64,000 bases of DNA from positions 62,001 to 126,000 of the forward strand of contig JAGAOT010000013.1 of the NCBI GenBank assembly GCA_017623615.1, given 5' to 3'. Under the pieces are notes generated by a model. That model ran no database searches and was not told the DNA's origin. It worked only from the letters and a program-made list of their open reading frames with translations. This stretch comes from Clostridia bacterium (GTDB taxonomy: Bacteria > Bacillota > Clostridia > Oscillospirales > Acutalibacteraceae). Shown here one piece after another: positions 1-7,902 of the stretch. The first letter of the stretch is position 1. Each line of letters begins with the position of its first letter. Made by a program: the position numbers and the translations under genes.

Positions 1-1409
1 AGTGCAACGGAAATAACGCCCTCCAGCGCGAAAAGCTTCCACGAAAATTTGAGCCATTTGCCGTAGGAAATGTTGACAAGACCTATTGCAACAATCATAA
101 TTCCGCTTGTAGGATAAAGCAGATTTGTGAAGCCGTCGCCGAGGCAGAATGCAAGGGTAACGCTCTGGCGGGTGACTCCCACCATATCCGCAAGCGGGAG
201 AACAAGGGGCATTATCAAGAACGCCTTTGCCGTGCCGCTGCCAACAAAAAATTCAAGGATAACAATGAATGCGAAAAGTGCCAGAATTGCCGCATAGGGC
301 GAAACACCTTGAATAAGCTCATAAACAAAATTGAGAATTGTGGGGATTATGTTGCCTTGGTCAAGTATGTAGGTTATGGAAAGAATGATGACGATTACGG
401 GAATAATCGGTGCAATGGTTTTAATGCCTTCGCCGAAGTTTTTCAGCAGCTTCTTGCCGTCAAAGCCGGCAAAGTGACCCGCCAGCATGCCGCCGACGGT
501 GAAAAGAACAGCCATGCCGGGCAAGGAGAGCATTCCCTCCATGCCGAGAATAAAGTCAAGCACGATGCAGACAAGAACGCCGAGAAGGCAGAAAAGGAAA
601 GCTTTGGAAGCTTTTTGTGTTTTTGCATCGTTAAGGATTGACATGCTTTCGTCAAGGCTGAATTTTTCGCGAAGCTGAACATCGGTTTCGCGGCAAAGCG
701 ATTTTTCGGGATTTTTCTCAATCTTTTTTGCATATAACGTTAAAAAGCCCGCAAGAGCCGCATAAACGCAGATAAAAGTTATTATTCTGAATGCAAGACC
801 CGAAAAAACGGGGATATCCGCCATTTTTTGAACGGTTCCCACATTAAAAGGGTTGAAGGTTGCAGCGGTGAAGCCGAATGCAACCGCAATAAGGCTCATT
901 CCGAGACCAACGAAAGAGTCCCAGCCCAGCGCAAGAGAAATCGCAACCGCAATGGGCACAAGGGTGACGGATTCTTCAAGAATGCCCGCCGTGGAGCTTA
1001 AAAGCATGCATGCAAGAACAATTAAGTTTAAAAGCAGATATTTTTTGCTGCCGAATTTTTTGATAATGACAGCCATTATGTATTTGAGCACATCGCATTT
1101 ATCGAGAATCAGGAATGTTCCGCCGATAAGAGTAATCATAACAATGATACCCGCGCCGGTCAAAGCCGTGTCTGTGCCGAAAACAAGAATGGGAGAAAGA
1201 AGAATCTTCCATATCGGCAATTTGTCTTCTGTTTGTGTGTATGTGCCGTTGATTATCGTGCCGTTGGCATTCAATTCATAAACACCGCGCGGCAAAACCT
1301 GCGTAAGCACGCCCGCAAACGCCATTATGGCAGCAAGAAGCACGCAGATAAGAATAACCGTTTTTTTGTTTATTGAAAGACCTGATTGGTTATTTTCAGT
1401 ATTTGTCAA
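1..1409 (-). CDS. YfcC family membrane transporter (C-terminus cut by window edge)
   Basis: At least 469 residues are visible and the 3' end lies before base 1. The frame begins at a TTG (1409-1407) preceded by the purine-rich AGGGTGTGA; no ATG or GTG lies nearby in frame. The protein is very hydrophobic with about ten or more predicted membrane segments. Diagnostic stretches are ATFNPFNVGTVQ in the middle, FFVGSGTAKAF, and GDGFTNLLYPTSG near the C-terminus, all characteristic of the YfcC / C4-dicarboxylate anaerobic carrier-like family (COG1288). Members are inner-membrane secondary transporters, some linked to arginine/ornithine or other amino acid exchange, but the substrate cannot be told from sequence. 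It is transcribed away from the lipase gene from its own promoter. The family call is good; the substrate is unknown. Confidence 0.85.
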   Translation of the reverse strand, partial: MTNTENNQSGLSINKKTVILICVLLAAIMAFAGVLTQVLPRGVYELNANGTIINGTYTQTEDKLPIWKILLSPILVFGTDTALTGAGIIVMITLIGGTFLILDKCDVLKYIMAVIIKKFGSKKYLLLNLIVLACMLLSSTAGILEESVTLVPIAVAISLALGWDSFVGLGMSLIAVAFGFTAATFNPFNVGTVQKMADIPVFSGLAFRIITFICVYAALAGFLTLYAKKIEKNPEKSLCRETDVQLREKFSLDESMSILNDAKTQKASKAFLFCLLGVLVCIVLDFILGMEGMLSLPGMAVLFTVGGMLAGHFAGFDGKKLLKNFGEGIKTIAPIIPVIVIILSITYILDQGNIIPTILNFVYELIQGVSPYAAILALFAFIVILEFFVGSGTAKAFLIMPLVLPLADMVGVTRQSVTLAFCLGDGFTNLLYPTSGIMIVAIGLVNISYGKWLKFSWKLFALEGVISVA

Positions 1410-1433
1410 AACATCACACCCTAACTTGTCGGT

Positions 1434-1463
1434 ATTGTAACACAAATATAATTGCTTTTGCAA
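1434..1463 (-). promoter_or_regulatory. sigma-A-type promoter for the YfcC-like gene
   Basis: Read on the minus strand, TTGCAA (1463-1458), an 18-base spacer and TACAAT (1439-1434) lie just upstream of the TTG start at 1409. Confidence 0.55.
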
Positions 1464-1505
1464 TATTAATATAAAATATTATTTAAGAAATGGCAAAAAT
1501 TAGTG

Positions 1506-1534
1506 TTGAGAAACGGAAAAATATGTGGTAAACT
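1506..1534 (+). promoter_or_regulatory. sigma-A-type promoter for the lipase-like gene
   Basis: TTGAGA (1506-1511), 17-base spacer, TAAACT (1529-1534), about 30 bases before the GTG start at 1566. The same TAAACT -10 is used at 5377. Confidence 0.55.
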
Positions 1535-1565
1535 TAATTAAAACATAAAACGAAAGGTTGATTTT

Positions 1566-3122
1566 GTGAAAAAGATAATTGCCGTTATCCTTTCCGTAAC
1601 AATGCTTTTCTCCGTGCTTGCTCCCGCGGCATCGGCGGCAAGCGAAAAATGCGATTGCGGAGTGCTGCCCACAATCTATGTAGGTCCCCTCGGCAACACG
1701 GATATTTATGAAAACCCCGGCGCAGAGAACGAAAGAACTCTTTTCCGCCCCTCAACCGAAACGATTATTCAGCTTGTTGTAAAGCTTCTTCCCTCAATAG
1801 TTTCGCTTGTTGTAACAAAGAATTATGACCGCTTCGGCGATACGCTCATTTCCGCCGTTTATGATGCATTCGGTGCAATGGCTCTTGACGGCAACGGTGA
1901 CTCCGCCGAAAATGTTGACGTTGTGATTGACCTGCCCACCGAAACCAATCACGGCAAGGGTGAGCAGTATTACTTCCACTATGACTGGCGTCTTGATCCC
2001 GTTGAGGTTGCAGGTCAGCTTGACGAATTTGTTGAGCATGTCAAAAAGCTCACCGGTCATGACCAAGTTAACTTCAGAGCCTCCTCAATGGGCGGCGTTG
2101 TCACTCTTGCGTATTTCAACGAATACGGTTGTGACGACGTTGATGCATGCATTTTCCAAAGCTGCCCCTTGCTCGGCACAGACGTTGCGGGTGACCTGCT
2201 TTCAAGAAAGCTTGCACTTGACTCAAGAAGACTTCTTGATTATGCAACCGACGGCTATCCGCCCTTCACATTCGGCGACACCTTGCTTTGGGGTCTTTTC
2301 AACGGACTTTTCTACAGCGGGCTTGTTGACCTTGTTTACGCCGCGGCAGGAAAAATTCTCGATAACCTCCAGACAAGGGTTTTCGATGAACTTCTGACCC
2401 CCGTATTCGGCACTCTTCTCGGACTTTGGGCGTTTGTTCCCGATTGCTCCTATGAGGAAGCAAAGAAAATCAATCTTGACCCCGAAACACAGGCGGGTCT
2501 TATCAAAAAAGCCGACTACTACCACTATCAGATTCAGCAGAGAGCGGACGAAATTCTCAATGGCGCGATTGACGACGGCGTACGCATTATGATTGTTGCG
2601 GGCTACAATATTCAGAGAACTCCTCTTGTTGAAAACATGTATAATAACAGCGACGCAACCGTTGACACAAAGTATGCTTCCGCGGGCGCAACCGTTGCCC
2701 TTCTTAATGAAACTCTCGGTGATGACTATAAGCAGGCATGCACCGACTGCGGTCATAATCACCTTTCGCCCGACGGCGTTATCGATGCTTCCACCTGCAT
2801 CCTGCCCGAGCACACATGGTTCATCAAGGATATGCTCCATTCCAACGCCCACGACGGCATAATGGAGATGTATTATTGGTTTATGTATGCGGATGAATAC
2901 TATGATGTATGGTCAAACCCCGCATACACACAGTTTATCCAAAACGACAAGCCCAATCTCAGGGTTATCCCCATGGGCAATTTTGCCGAGGGCGATGTTG
3001 CTCCCGAATTTGAAGAGGGCGACTCTTTCTATAACAAATTTGAGAAATACGTTGCACCCGTGACAGACAGAATTTTCTCCGTGCTTGACAAGTGCAGAGA
3101 ATGGGTTGGTCTTGAAAACTGA
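1566..3122 (+). CDS. secreted LCAT-like lipase / alpha-beta hydrolase
   Basis: A 518-residue exported protein starting at GTG with AAAGG upstream. Residues 1-25 form a classical signal peptide ending AASAAS. The segment around residues 130-180 carries the YDWR motif typical of lecithin:cholesterol acyltransferase-like lipases (PF02450 type), followed by a nucleophile elbow A-S-S-M-G-G with the likely catalytic Ser at residue 174. The first position of the elbow is Ala where Gly is usual. An HTWFIKDMLHSNAHDG stretch near residue 420 probably provides the catalytic His. It would act on lipid esters outside the cell. It is monocistronic, with its own promoter and a strong terminator. The exact substrate is not known; another alpha/beta hydrolase activity remains possible. 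Confidence 0.75.
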   Translation: MKKIIAVILSVTMLFSVLAPAASAASEKCDCGVLPTIYVGPLGNTDIYENPGAENERTLFRPSTETIIQLVVKLLPSIVSLVVTKNYDRFGDTLISAVYDAFGAMALDGNGDSAENVDVVIDLPTETNHGKGEQYYFHYDWRLDPVEVAGQLDEFVEHVKKLTGHDQVNFRASSMGGVVTLAYFNEYGCDDVDACIFQSCPLLGTDVAGDLLSRKLALDSRRLLDYATDGYPPFTFGDTLLWGLFNGLFYSGLVDLVYAAAGKILDNLQTRVFDELLTPVFGTLLGLWAFVPDCSYEEAKKINLDPETQAGLIKKADYYHYQIQQRADEILNGAIDDGVRIMIVAGYNIQRTPLVENMYNNSDATVDTKYASAGATVALLNETLGDDYKQACTDCGHNHLSPDGVIDASTCILPEHTWFIKDMLHSNAHDGIMEMYYWFMYADEYYDVWSNPAYTQFIQNDKPNLRVIPMGNFAEGDVAPEFEEGDSFYNKFEKYVAPVTDRIFSVLDKCREWVGLEN

Positions 3123-3148
3123 ATAAAACACAGCGGTTAAGAAAAAAT

Positions 3149-3183
3149 AATCGGGAGGACTTGTTCCTCCCGATTTTCTTTTT
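3149..3183 (+). terminator. intrinsic terminator after the lipase-like gene
   Basis: Perfect 11-bp stem (3149-3159 with 3165-3175), 5-base loop, followed by TTTTCTTTTT. Confidence 0.9.
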
Positions 3184-3195
3184 ATGGTGATTTTT

Positions 3196-3924
3196 ATGAA
3201 TGCTCGCATAAAGCTCTCTGCAAGGGCGGCGCTTGCAGGCTCACAGCTTAAAATTGCTGCGCTTGTAACTGCCGCAATGGTTTTGATTTTTGTGTTTTCG
3301 CTTTGCAACGCGGCGATAAACACATTTTGGCAGACGGATGAAAGGCTTGTTCTGATTGCTTTTTCGGCGGTTACTTTGCTTCTCTTTGTTGCCGCGGTCA
3401 GTCCGCTTCGGCTGCTTTTGGAAATAAAGCACCTGCTTCTTGCCAAAAGAATAAAACCCATGCGCAGGATTAATATGGGTGCTTCGGGTGCCCTCAAAGC
3501 ATGCGCGCTTTGTGTTTATAATTTTTTTCTGAAGCTTTTTTGGTTTGCCGCTTTTGAATTTGTGCCGTTTTGCGGCGCATTTGTTTTTGCGTCTTATGCA
3601 GAAAACAGAGCCGTAAGCCTGAAAGCGGCTTATGCCGTTTTTGCAGGGCTTGCCGTGCTTGCAGTTGCAGGCTTATTCTTTTGGCTTGTTTTCATTCAGC
3701 GTTATTCAAAATCGATGTTTTATCTTGCGTGCTATAAGGACTTGACCGCTTCGGAAGCAATAGGGGAGAGCATTAGAAAAACAAGGGGCAGACTCGTCGA
3801 AATTTTTCTTTTTAAATTCAGCTTTGCGCCGTGGCTTTTGCTTTGCGCCGCGGTAGTGCCCGCCCTTTTTGTTATTCCCTACTATAAACAAAGCATCACC
3901 TGCTATTTTCTCAACAGCAGGTGA
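3196..3924 (+). CDS. polytopic membrane protein, function unknown
   Basis: A 242-residue protein with about four hydrophobic spans (roughly residues 20-45, 50-75, 105-130, 140-165) and a last one near 205-225. ATG 3196 is preferred over ATG 3184 because GGTGA sits 5 bases before it, whereas 3184 directly follows the T-tract of the upstream terminator. The C-terminal third, with a KDLTASEAIGESIR stretch, a membrane span and a PYYKQS end, recalls DUF975-type integral membrane proteins of Firmicutes, but the likeness is only by eye. No partner gene in the same direction and no promoter is obvious, so its expression may depend on read-through. Confidence 0.55.
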   Translation: MNARIKLSARAALAGSQLKIAALVTAAMVLIFVFSLCNAAINTFWQTDERLVLIAFSAVTLLLFVAAVSPLRLLLEIKHLLLAKRIKPMRRINMGASGALKACALCVYNFFLKLFWFAAFEFVPFCGAFVFASYAENRAVSLKAAYAVFAGLAVLAVAGLFFWLVFIQRYSKSMFYLACYKDLTASEAIGESIRKTRGRLVEIFLFKFSFAPWLLLCAAVVPALFVIPYYKQSITCYFLNSR

Positions 3925-3926
3925 TG
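3894..3926. terminator. hairpin between two convergent genes
   Basis: An 11-bp perfect stem CATCACCTGCT / AGCAGGTGATG with an 11-base loop covers the stop codon of the plus-strand gene and lies just past the minus-strand yhcH-like gene (stop at 3933). On the minus strand it is followed by CTTTGTTTA, a modest T-tract. Confidence 0.55.
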
Positions 3927-3932
3927 TCAAAA

Positions 3933-4373
3933 TCATATCTTGATTTTAAAAACAGCTTTCTTAATCTTATCGCTGCTCATTTTGATGCAGGGCTTGTGCG
4001 TATCGTCGGGGGCAAGAAAAACAAAGGTGCCCTCGGCAAGTGCAATGCGTGATGCCTCTGCGGTCTGCGCGGTGAAAAATTCGATGTCGGGTTTATATCC
4101 CGTGGAGTCCTTTGCAAATTCAAGCGGCAAAACGTCAATATATTCTCCGCCCGTGATTGCATACTGCAAATCGTGATAGTCGCGGTGCGCCTCATAGTCG
4201 CCGCCGTTTGCCGGTTCATATTCTGAAATGCCGACTTTAACGCCGTCGGCAACGTCATAGCCGCCGCATTCCAAGGCTTTGAGGTCGTTTTCTTCAATAA
4301 ATTTTGCGATAGCTTCAAATGCGGGGTTAAGTGCCGAATAATTTCTTAAATTTTTTGCGGTATCGTAAATCAT
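3933..4373 (-). CDS. YhcH/YjgK/YiaL family protein
   Basis: A 146-residue cupin-like protein of the YhcH/YjgK/YiaL (beta-galactosidase beta-subunit EbgC-like) family. The family's conserved metal-site region is visible as EAHRDYHDLQY near residues 80-90, and a second block PDDTHKP near residue 125. Members are small cytoplasmic proteins often encoded with sialic acid, gulonate or galactoside catabolic genes; their exact reaction is mostly unsettled. Here the ATG overlaps the stop of the SdpI-like gene (ATGA), so the two are translationally coupled, which is an unusual neighbour for this family. It is the last gene of the sdpR-sdpI-yhcH unit and ends at a hairpin. Confidence 0.85.
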   Translation of the reverse strand: MIYDTAKNLRNYSALNPAFEAIAKFIEENDLKALECGGYDVADGVKVGISEYEPANGGDYEAHRDYHDLQYAITGGEYIDVLPLEFAKDSTGYKPDIEFFTAQTAEASRIALAEGTFVFLAPDDTHKPCIKMSSDKIKKAVFKIKI

Positions 4374-5008
4374 GCTTTATTCTCCTTTTTATAGTAGAGA
4401 TATGACCCGATAACGGGTATTACAATCATTATAATCGTTATTGCCGCAAAAAGCCATACCCAATTTAAAAAAGAAGTTGCAATTATTAAAAGCCCGCCGA
4501 TAACCCAAACCTTGCCGGCAAGGCGGTGAGTATAATTCCAGTTCTTTTCGCTGTTTAAAGTCCACGAAATTTTGATTCCGATTGAATAATTCTGCTTGCA
4601 TTTCGGTATATAGTTGCCGATTATAATAAACAACACGCCGAAGAAAAGCGTGCAGGCTGTGCTGACATCAATTTTTGAATTGAGTGCATATGCATAAATT
4701 ATTCCGTTCACAAAAAGTGAAGTTGCGGGGCAAATCCAAAGCACCAAACCCATGGATTTTTGCGAGATGTTTTTCTTTTTCGGGTCAAGATCGGTCACCC
4801 AAGTGCAAAGCCAATGAACTGCCAGCAAAAACAGCGGTATGCCGAAAATGCCGAATTCTTTTCCTGCCCAGCCGTCGGCGGCTCCTTGAGCATTGAAATG
4901 AACGGGTATTTCATCGGGCAGCTTATCCCATAAAATCAAGCCCGCAAGAATGGGCAGAAGAATGATTATTGATGTGAAAATCAAAAGCTTCAAATTCTTT
5001 TTAATCAT
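4370..5008 (-). CDS. sdpI: SdpI-like DUF1648 membrane protein
   Basis: A 212-residue membrane protein with about six predicted spans. The N-terminal DUF1648 block is visible (WDKLPDEIPVHFNAQGAADG, residues 27-46), and the C-terminal SdpI signature lies in the IGIKISWTLNSEKNWNYTHR region near residues 145-165. In Bacillus subtilis SdpI gives immunity to the SdpC toxin and sequesters the repressor SdpR at the membrane. The start overlaps the end of the upstream ArsR gene by 8 bases, reproducing the sdpRI arrangement. No SdpC-like toxin gene is visible in this window, so the role may be a general envelope-stress sensor rather than immunity to a locally encoded toxin. Confidence 0.85.
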   Translation of the reverse strand: MIKKNLKLLIFTSIIILLPILAGLILWDKLPDEIPVHFNAQGAADGWAGKEFGIFGIPLFLLAVHWLCTWVTDLDPKKKNISQKSMGLVLWICPATSLFVNGIIYAYALNSKIDVSTACTLFFGVLFIIIGNYIPKCKQNYSIGIKISWTLNSEKNWNYTHRLAGKVWVIGGLLIIATSFLNWVWLFAAITIIMIVIPVIGSYLYYKKENKA

Positions 5009-5276
5009 TGGATTTCTCTCCTTTCAAATCGCTTATCCACAGCATGATTTCCTCAAGCACGGATGCGTTAAGCTCATAATAAATGAATTTTCCGTCACGC
5101 TCGTCGCGGATTAAATCCGCTTCTTTCAAAACTGAAAGATGTCTTGAAATTGCCGCGAAGCTTATGTCAAATTGCTCCGAAATTTCGCCCGCAGATAAGG
5201 CGCCTTTTTTTAGTATGTTCAAAATTTCGCGCCTTGTAGGGTCGGCAAGGGCTTTTAATGTGTTTTGAATACTCAT
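5001..5276 (-). CDS. sdpR: ArsR-family repressor, SdpR-like
   Basis: A 91-residue winged-helix repressor, the same size as B. subtilis SdpR. The helix-turn-helix lies in SAGEISEQFDISFAAISRHL (residues 28-47) and a beta-wing near RDERDGKFIYYEL. It has no cysteine-based metal site of the ArsR/SmtB kind, as in SdpR-type members. It heads the operon with the SdpI-like and YhcH-like genes. A perfect 8-base inverted repeat lies immediately downstream of its own -10 box, which fits autorepression released when the membrane partner binds the repressor. Confidence 0.9.
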   Translation of the reverse strand: MSIQNTLKALADPTRREILNILKKGALSAGEISEQFDISFAAISRHLSVLKEADLIRDERDGKFIYYELNASVLEEIMLWISDLKGEKSND

Positions 5277-5295
5277 TTACTCACCTCACATTCAA

Positions 5296-5317
5296 CATTT
5301 AACTTAATTGTTAAATG
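5296..5317. promoter_or_regulatory. probable SdpR-like operator
   Basis: CATTTAAC-N6-GTTAAATG, a perfect inverted repeat placed between the -10 box (5319-5324, minus) and the sdpR start, over the expected transcription start. The position is right for autorepression. Confidence 0.7.
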
Positions 5318-5318
5318 A

Positions 5319-5347
5319 ATTATACCACGCCTGTTTTATTTTGTCAA
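5319..5347 (-). promoter_or_regulatory. consensus sigma-A promoter of sdpR-sdpI-yhcH
   Basis: On the minus strand TTGACA (5347-5342), 17-base spacer, TATAAT (5324-5319): a perfect consensus promoter, so a repressor is to be expected. Confidence 0.9.
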
Positions 5348-5353
5348 TACAGA

Positions 5354-5382
5354 TTGACACTTTTTTTGCATCGTGTTAAACT
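5354..5382 (+). promoter_or_regulatory. sigma-A promoter of the GH30 operon
   Basis: TTGACA (5354-5359), 17-base spacer, TAAACT (5377-5382). Its -35 lies only 6 bp from the -35 of the divergent sdpR promoter. Confidence 0.75.
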
Positions 5383-5405
5383 GTAAAAAAAACGGAGTTA
5401 ATATA

Positions 5406-6818
5406 ATGAAATATATCTGTATAATTCTTGCAACGCTTCAGCTTTGGACATTTAATATTTTTACACTCGGCAAAACTCAGTCGATAGGGGTGAACAAATT
5501 CGTGGAGCATCAAACTTTCGAAACCTTCGGCACAAGCTCGGCATGGTGGTCGCAAACAATAGCCGATGAGGCAACAGCGCGCGAAATTGCAAGGCTTCTT
5601 TACGATGATGAAACGGGTCTGGGTCTTGATATTTACCGCTATAACATCGGCGGCGGCGAAGCGGATAACCCCGATTGCCGCATTTGGGATGTTACAAGGC
5701 GCACCGAAAGCTTCTATGTTTTGAATAAGGAAACGGGCGAATATGAATATGATTTCACCCGCGATGCCAACGCAAGGCGCATGCTCGATATGGCGGTAGA
5801 ATACGGCGCGCAGGAGGTTATCCTTTTCTGCAACAGCCCGCATTATTCAATGACGGTCAGCGGTCAGGCATCGGGCGGATTAACGGAATATGCCTCCAAC
5901 CTGCCCAAAGAAAACTACGCGGCTTTTGTTGACTATGTTTTAACCATTGCCGATTGGTTTGTGGCGCAGGGCTATCCCGTAACCGCTATTTCGCCGATAA
6001 ACGAGCCTCAATGGAAATGGGGCGGCGACTGGGTCGGTCAGGAGGGCTGCCACTACACAGCCGACGAAACCGTTGAGGTGCTTGAACTTTTTGCCGTTGA
6101 AATGCAAAAGCGCAACTCGCCCTATAAGCTCAGCGGACCCGAAAGCGGTGAACTTTCACCCGGTTATTATGAATACATAGACAAGTTTTTTGCCAGCAAA
6201 ATTCTTAATGATTTTTGCGATACATACGCGGGTCACAGCTATTGGCTTGACAACAAGCTCGATATTAAAGCTGCTGCAGGTGAAAAATTTAAAAATGAAT
6301 ATCCGACTAAAAAGCTTGAAATGAGCGAATGGTGCGAACTGCCGCTGACGATTGATTCAACAACCATAGACAGCGGAATTTACATGGCAAACATAATTAT
6401 TCAGGATTTGAATTTGCTGGGTGCCGTTTCGTGGCAAAGCTGGACTGCTGTTAACGGCGACGGGCTTATGGAGCTTAAAAACGGCGAATTGGTGATTTAC
6501 AACCGCTATTATGCTTATAAGCATTTTTCACAATTTATCGAAAACGGCATGAAGCGCATTGACGTTACCGACAGCTTTGAGGAAAAATCGCAAATAGCCT
6601 CAACCGCATTCAGGGGCAACGGCAAAACGGTTTTGGTGCTTGTGAATAACGCGGAAACAGACCGAGAAATCAAGCTTTTCGGCTGTTACAAATCAATGGA
6701 TGTTTACCGCACGGATGCGGAGAATAACTGCGCCGAAATCTATTCTGGCGATTATTCGCGCAGATTGACTTTGCCCGCAAGAAGCATAACAACAGTGGTT
6801 TTGCACGAATGTTTTTAA
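5406..6818 (+). CDS. glycoside hydrolase family 30 enzyme
   Basis: A 470-residue clan GH-A hydrolase. The ATG at 5406 has GGAG upstream; an in-frame GTG at 5373 lies inside the promoter and is rejected. After a short hydrophobic N-terminus without a clear cleavage site, the (beta/alpha)8 barrel shows GTSSAWWSQ, YRYNIGGG and FCNSPHYSM. The probable acid/base is Glu200 in SPINEPQW and the nucleophile Glu308 in LEMSEWCE. A C-terminal beta domain closes the protein. This arrangement resembles endo-beta-1,6-galactanase-like GH30 members more than glucocerebrosidases, but the subfamily is a guess. It is the first gene of a three-gene operon with an oxidoreductase and a second hydrolase. Confidence 0.88.
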   Translation: MKYICIILATLQLWTFNIFTLGKTQSIGVNKFVEHQTFETFGTSSAWWSQTIADEATAREIARLLYDDETGLGLDIYRYNIGGGEADNPDCRIWDVTRRTESFYVLNKETGEYEYDFTRDANARRMLDMAVEYGAQEVILFCNSPHYSMTVSGQASGGLTEYASNLPKENYAAFVDYVLTIADWFVAQGYPVTAISPINEPQWKWGGDWVGQEGCHYTADETVEVLELFAVEMQKRNSPYKLSGPESGELSPGYYEYIDKFFASKILNDFCDTYAGHSYWLDNKLDIKAAAGEKFKNEYPTKKLEMSEWCELPLTIDSTTIDSGIYMANIIIQDLNLLGAVSWQSWTAVNGDGLMELKNGELVIYNRYYAYKHFSQFIENGMKRIDVTDSFEEKSQIASTAFRGNGKTVLVLVNNAETDREIKLFGCYKSMDVYRTDAENNCAEIYSGDYSRRLTLPARSITTVVLHECF

Positions 6819-6831
6819 AGGAGAAGATGCT

Positions 6832-7890
6832 ATGAAAAAGTTCAGAGTTGGTGTTGTAGGCTGCGGAGGAATTGCCAAAGGTTCGCATTTTCCTTCATAT
6901 CTGCTTGAAAAGCGTGTTGAGATAGTCGGGCTTTGCGATATAAAGCTTGAAAGGGCCGAATTTGCGAAAAAGACCATGTTTCGTTCAGCAAAAACTTACA
7001 CGGATTATAAAGAAATGCTCAAGGACGAAACGATTGATTTTATTGATATCTGCACCCCGAACTATTTGCATTCGATAGTTGCGGTTGATGCTCTCAATGC
7101 GGGCAAGCATGTGCTGTGCGAAAAGCCCGATGCCGTCAGCGTTGAAGAGGCGCTTAAAATGAAAGAAGCTGCCGAAAGAAACGGCAAAAAGCTCATGGTT
7201 ATCAGAAACAACCGTTATTTCGGCACATCGCTTGAAATTAAGAGGTTTGCCGATGAGGGCGGCTTCGGTCAGATATATGCAGGCAGATGCGGCTGGGTGC
7301 GCCGCAGAGGCATCCCCAGCAAAGGCGGTTGGTTCACAACCAAAGCGCAGTCCGGCGGCGGCCCGCTGATTGACTTGGGTGTGCATATGATTGACCTTGC
7401 AATCTGGTTTATGGGCAATCCGAAACCTGTAAGCGTCAGCGGCAACGTTTTCTGTAAGTTTGCCGATAATGACTCTGAAGATTCACCCGAAGCAAAATTC
7501 GGCGATAAGATTGAAAACGGCACTTTTGATGTTGAGGACCTTGCAATGGGTCTTATCCGTTTCGATAACGGTGCAGTGCTCCAAATTGAATTTTCATGGG
7601 CTTCCAACATAAGAAAAGAGTATCGCTTTGTTGAGTTGAGAGGCGAAAAAGCCGGCCTTGAATGGGTTGACGGCAAGGCGGAGATATTCTATGAGGAGAA
7701 CGGCGAGCAAATAAATAAAAAGGTAAAAGGCAAAAGAACTCCCAGTGCTCACAAGGTTAACATCAGCCATTTTGTTGATGTTCTTGAGGGGGCGGAGCCT
7801 GTGTTTGTTCCCGAACAGGGTGTTGACATGATTAAGATTCTTGCGGCAATTTATGAGTCTGCAAAAACCGGTAAAGAAGTGATTCTTTAA
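6832..7890 (+). CDS. Gfo/Idh/MocA family NAD(P)-dependent oxidoreductase
   Basis: A 352-residue cytoplasmic protein. The N-terminal Rossmann fold begins GVVGCGGIAKGSHFP, and the family's CEKPDAVS (EKP) motif lies near residues 98-105. A GGPLIDLGVHMIDLAIW stretch near residues 175-190 is the usual substrate-side helix with the catalytic-region His. Members oxidise or reduce sugars and inositols. It has a good Shine-Dalgarno (AAAGGAG) 13 bases after the GH30 stop, so it is in the same operon and may process a sugar released by the flanking hydrolases. The specific substrate cannot be assigned. Confidence 0.9.
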   Translation: MKKFRVGVVGCGGIAKGSHFPSYLLEKRVEIVGLCDIKLERAEFAKKTMFRSAKTYTDYKEMLKDETIDFIDICTPNYLHSIVAVDALNAGKHVLCEKPDAVSVEEALKMKEAAERNGKKLMVIRNNRYFGTSLEIKRFADEGGFGQIYAGRCGWVRRRGIPSKGGWFTTKAQSGGGPLIDLGVHMIDLAIWFMGNPKPVSVSGNVFCKFADNDSEDSPEAKFGDKIENGTFDVEDLAMGLIRFDNGAVLQIEFSWASNIRKEYRFVELRGEKAGLEWVDGKAEIFYEENGEQINKKVKGKRTPSAHKVNISHFVDVLEGAEPVFVPEQGVDMIKILAAIYESAKTGKEVIL

Positions 7891-7902
7891 AGGAGTAGCT
7901 GT

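Noticed and set aside
2223..2852. A 209-codon antisense frame within the lipase-like gene
   Set aside because: No ribosome site or family likeness; the sense frame has signal peptide and catalytic motifs.
5373..5405. GTG 5373 as the GH30 start
   Set aside because: It lies across the -10 box of the gene's promoter; ATG 5406 has the ribosome site.
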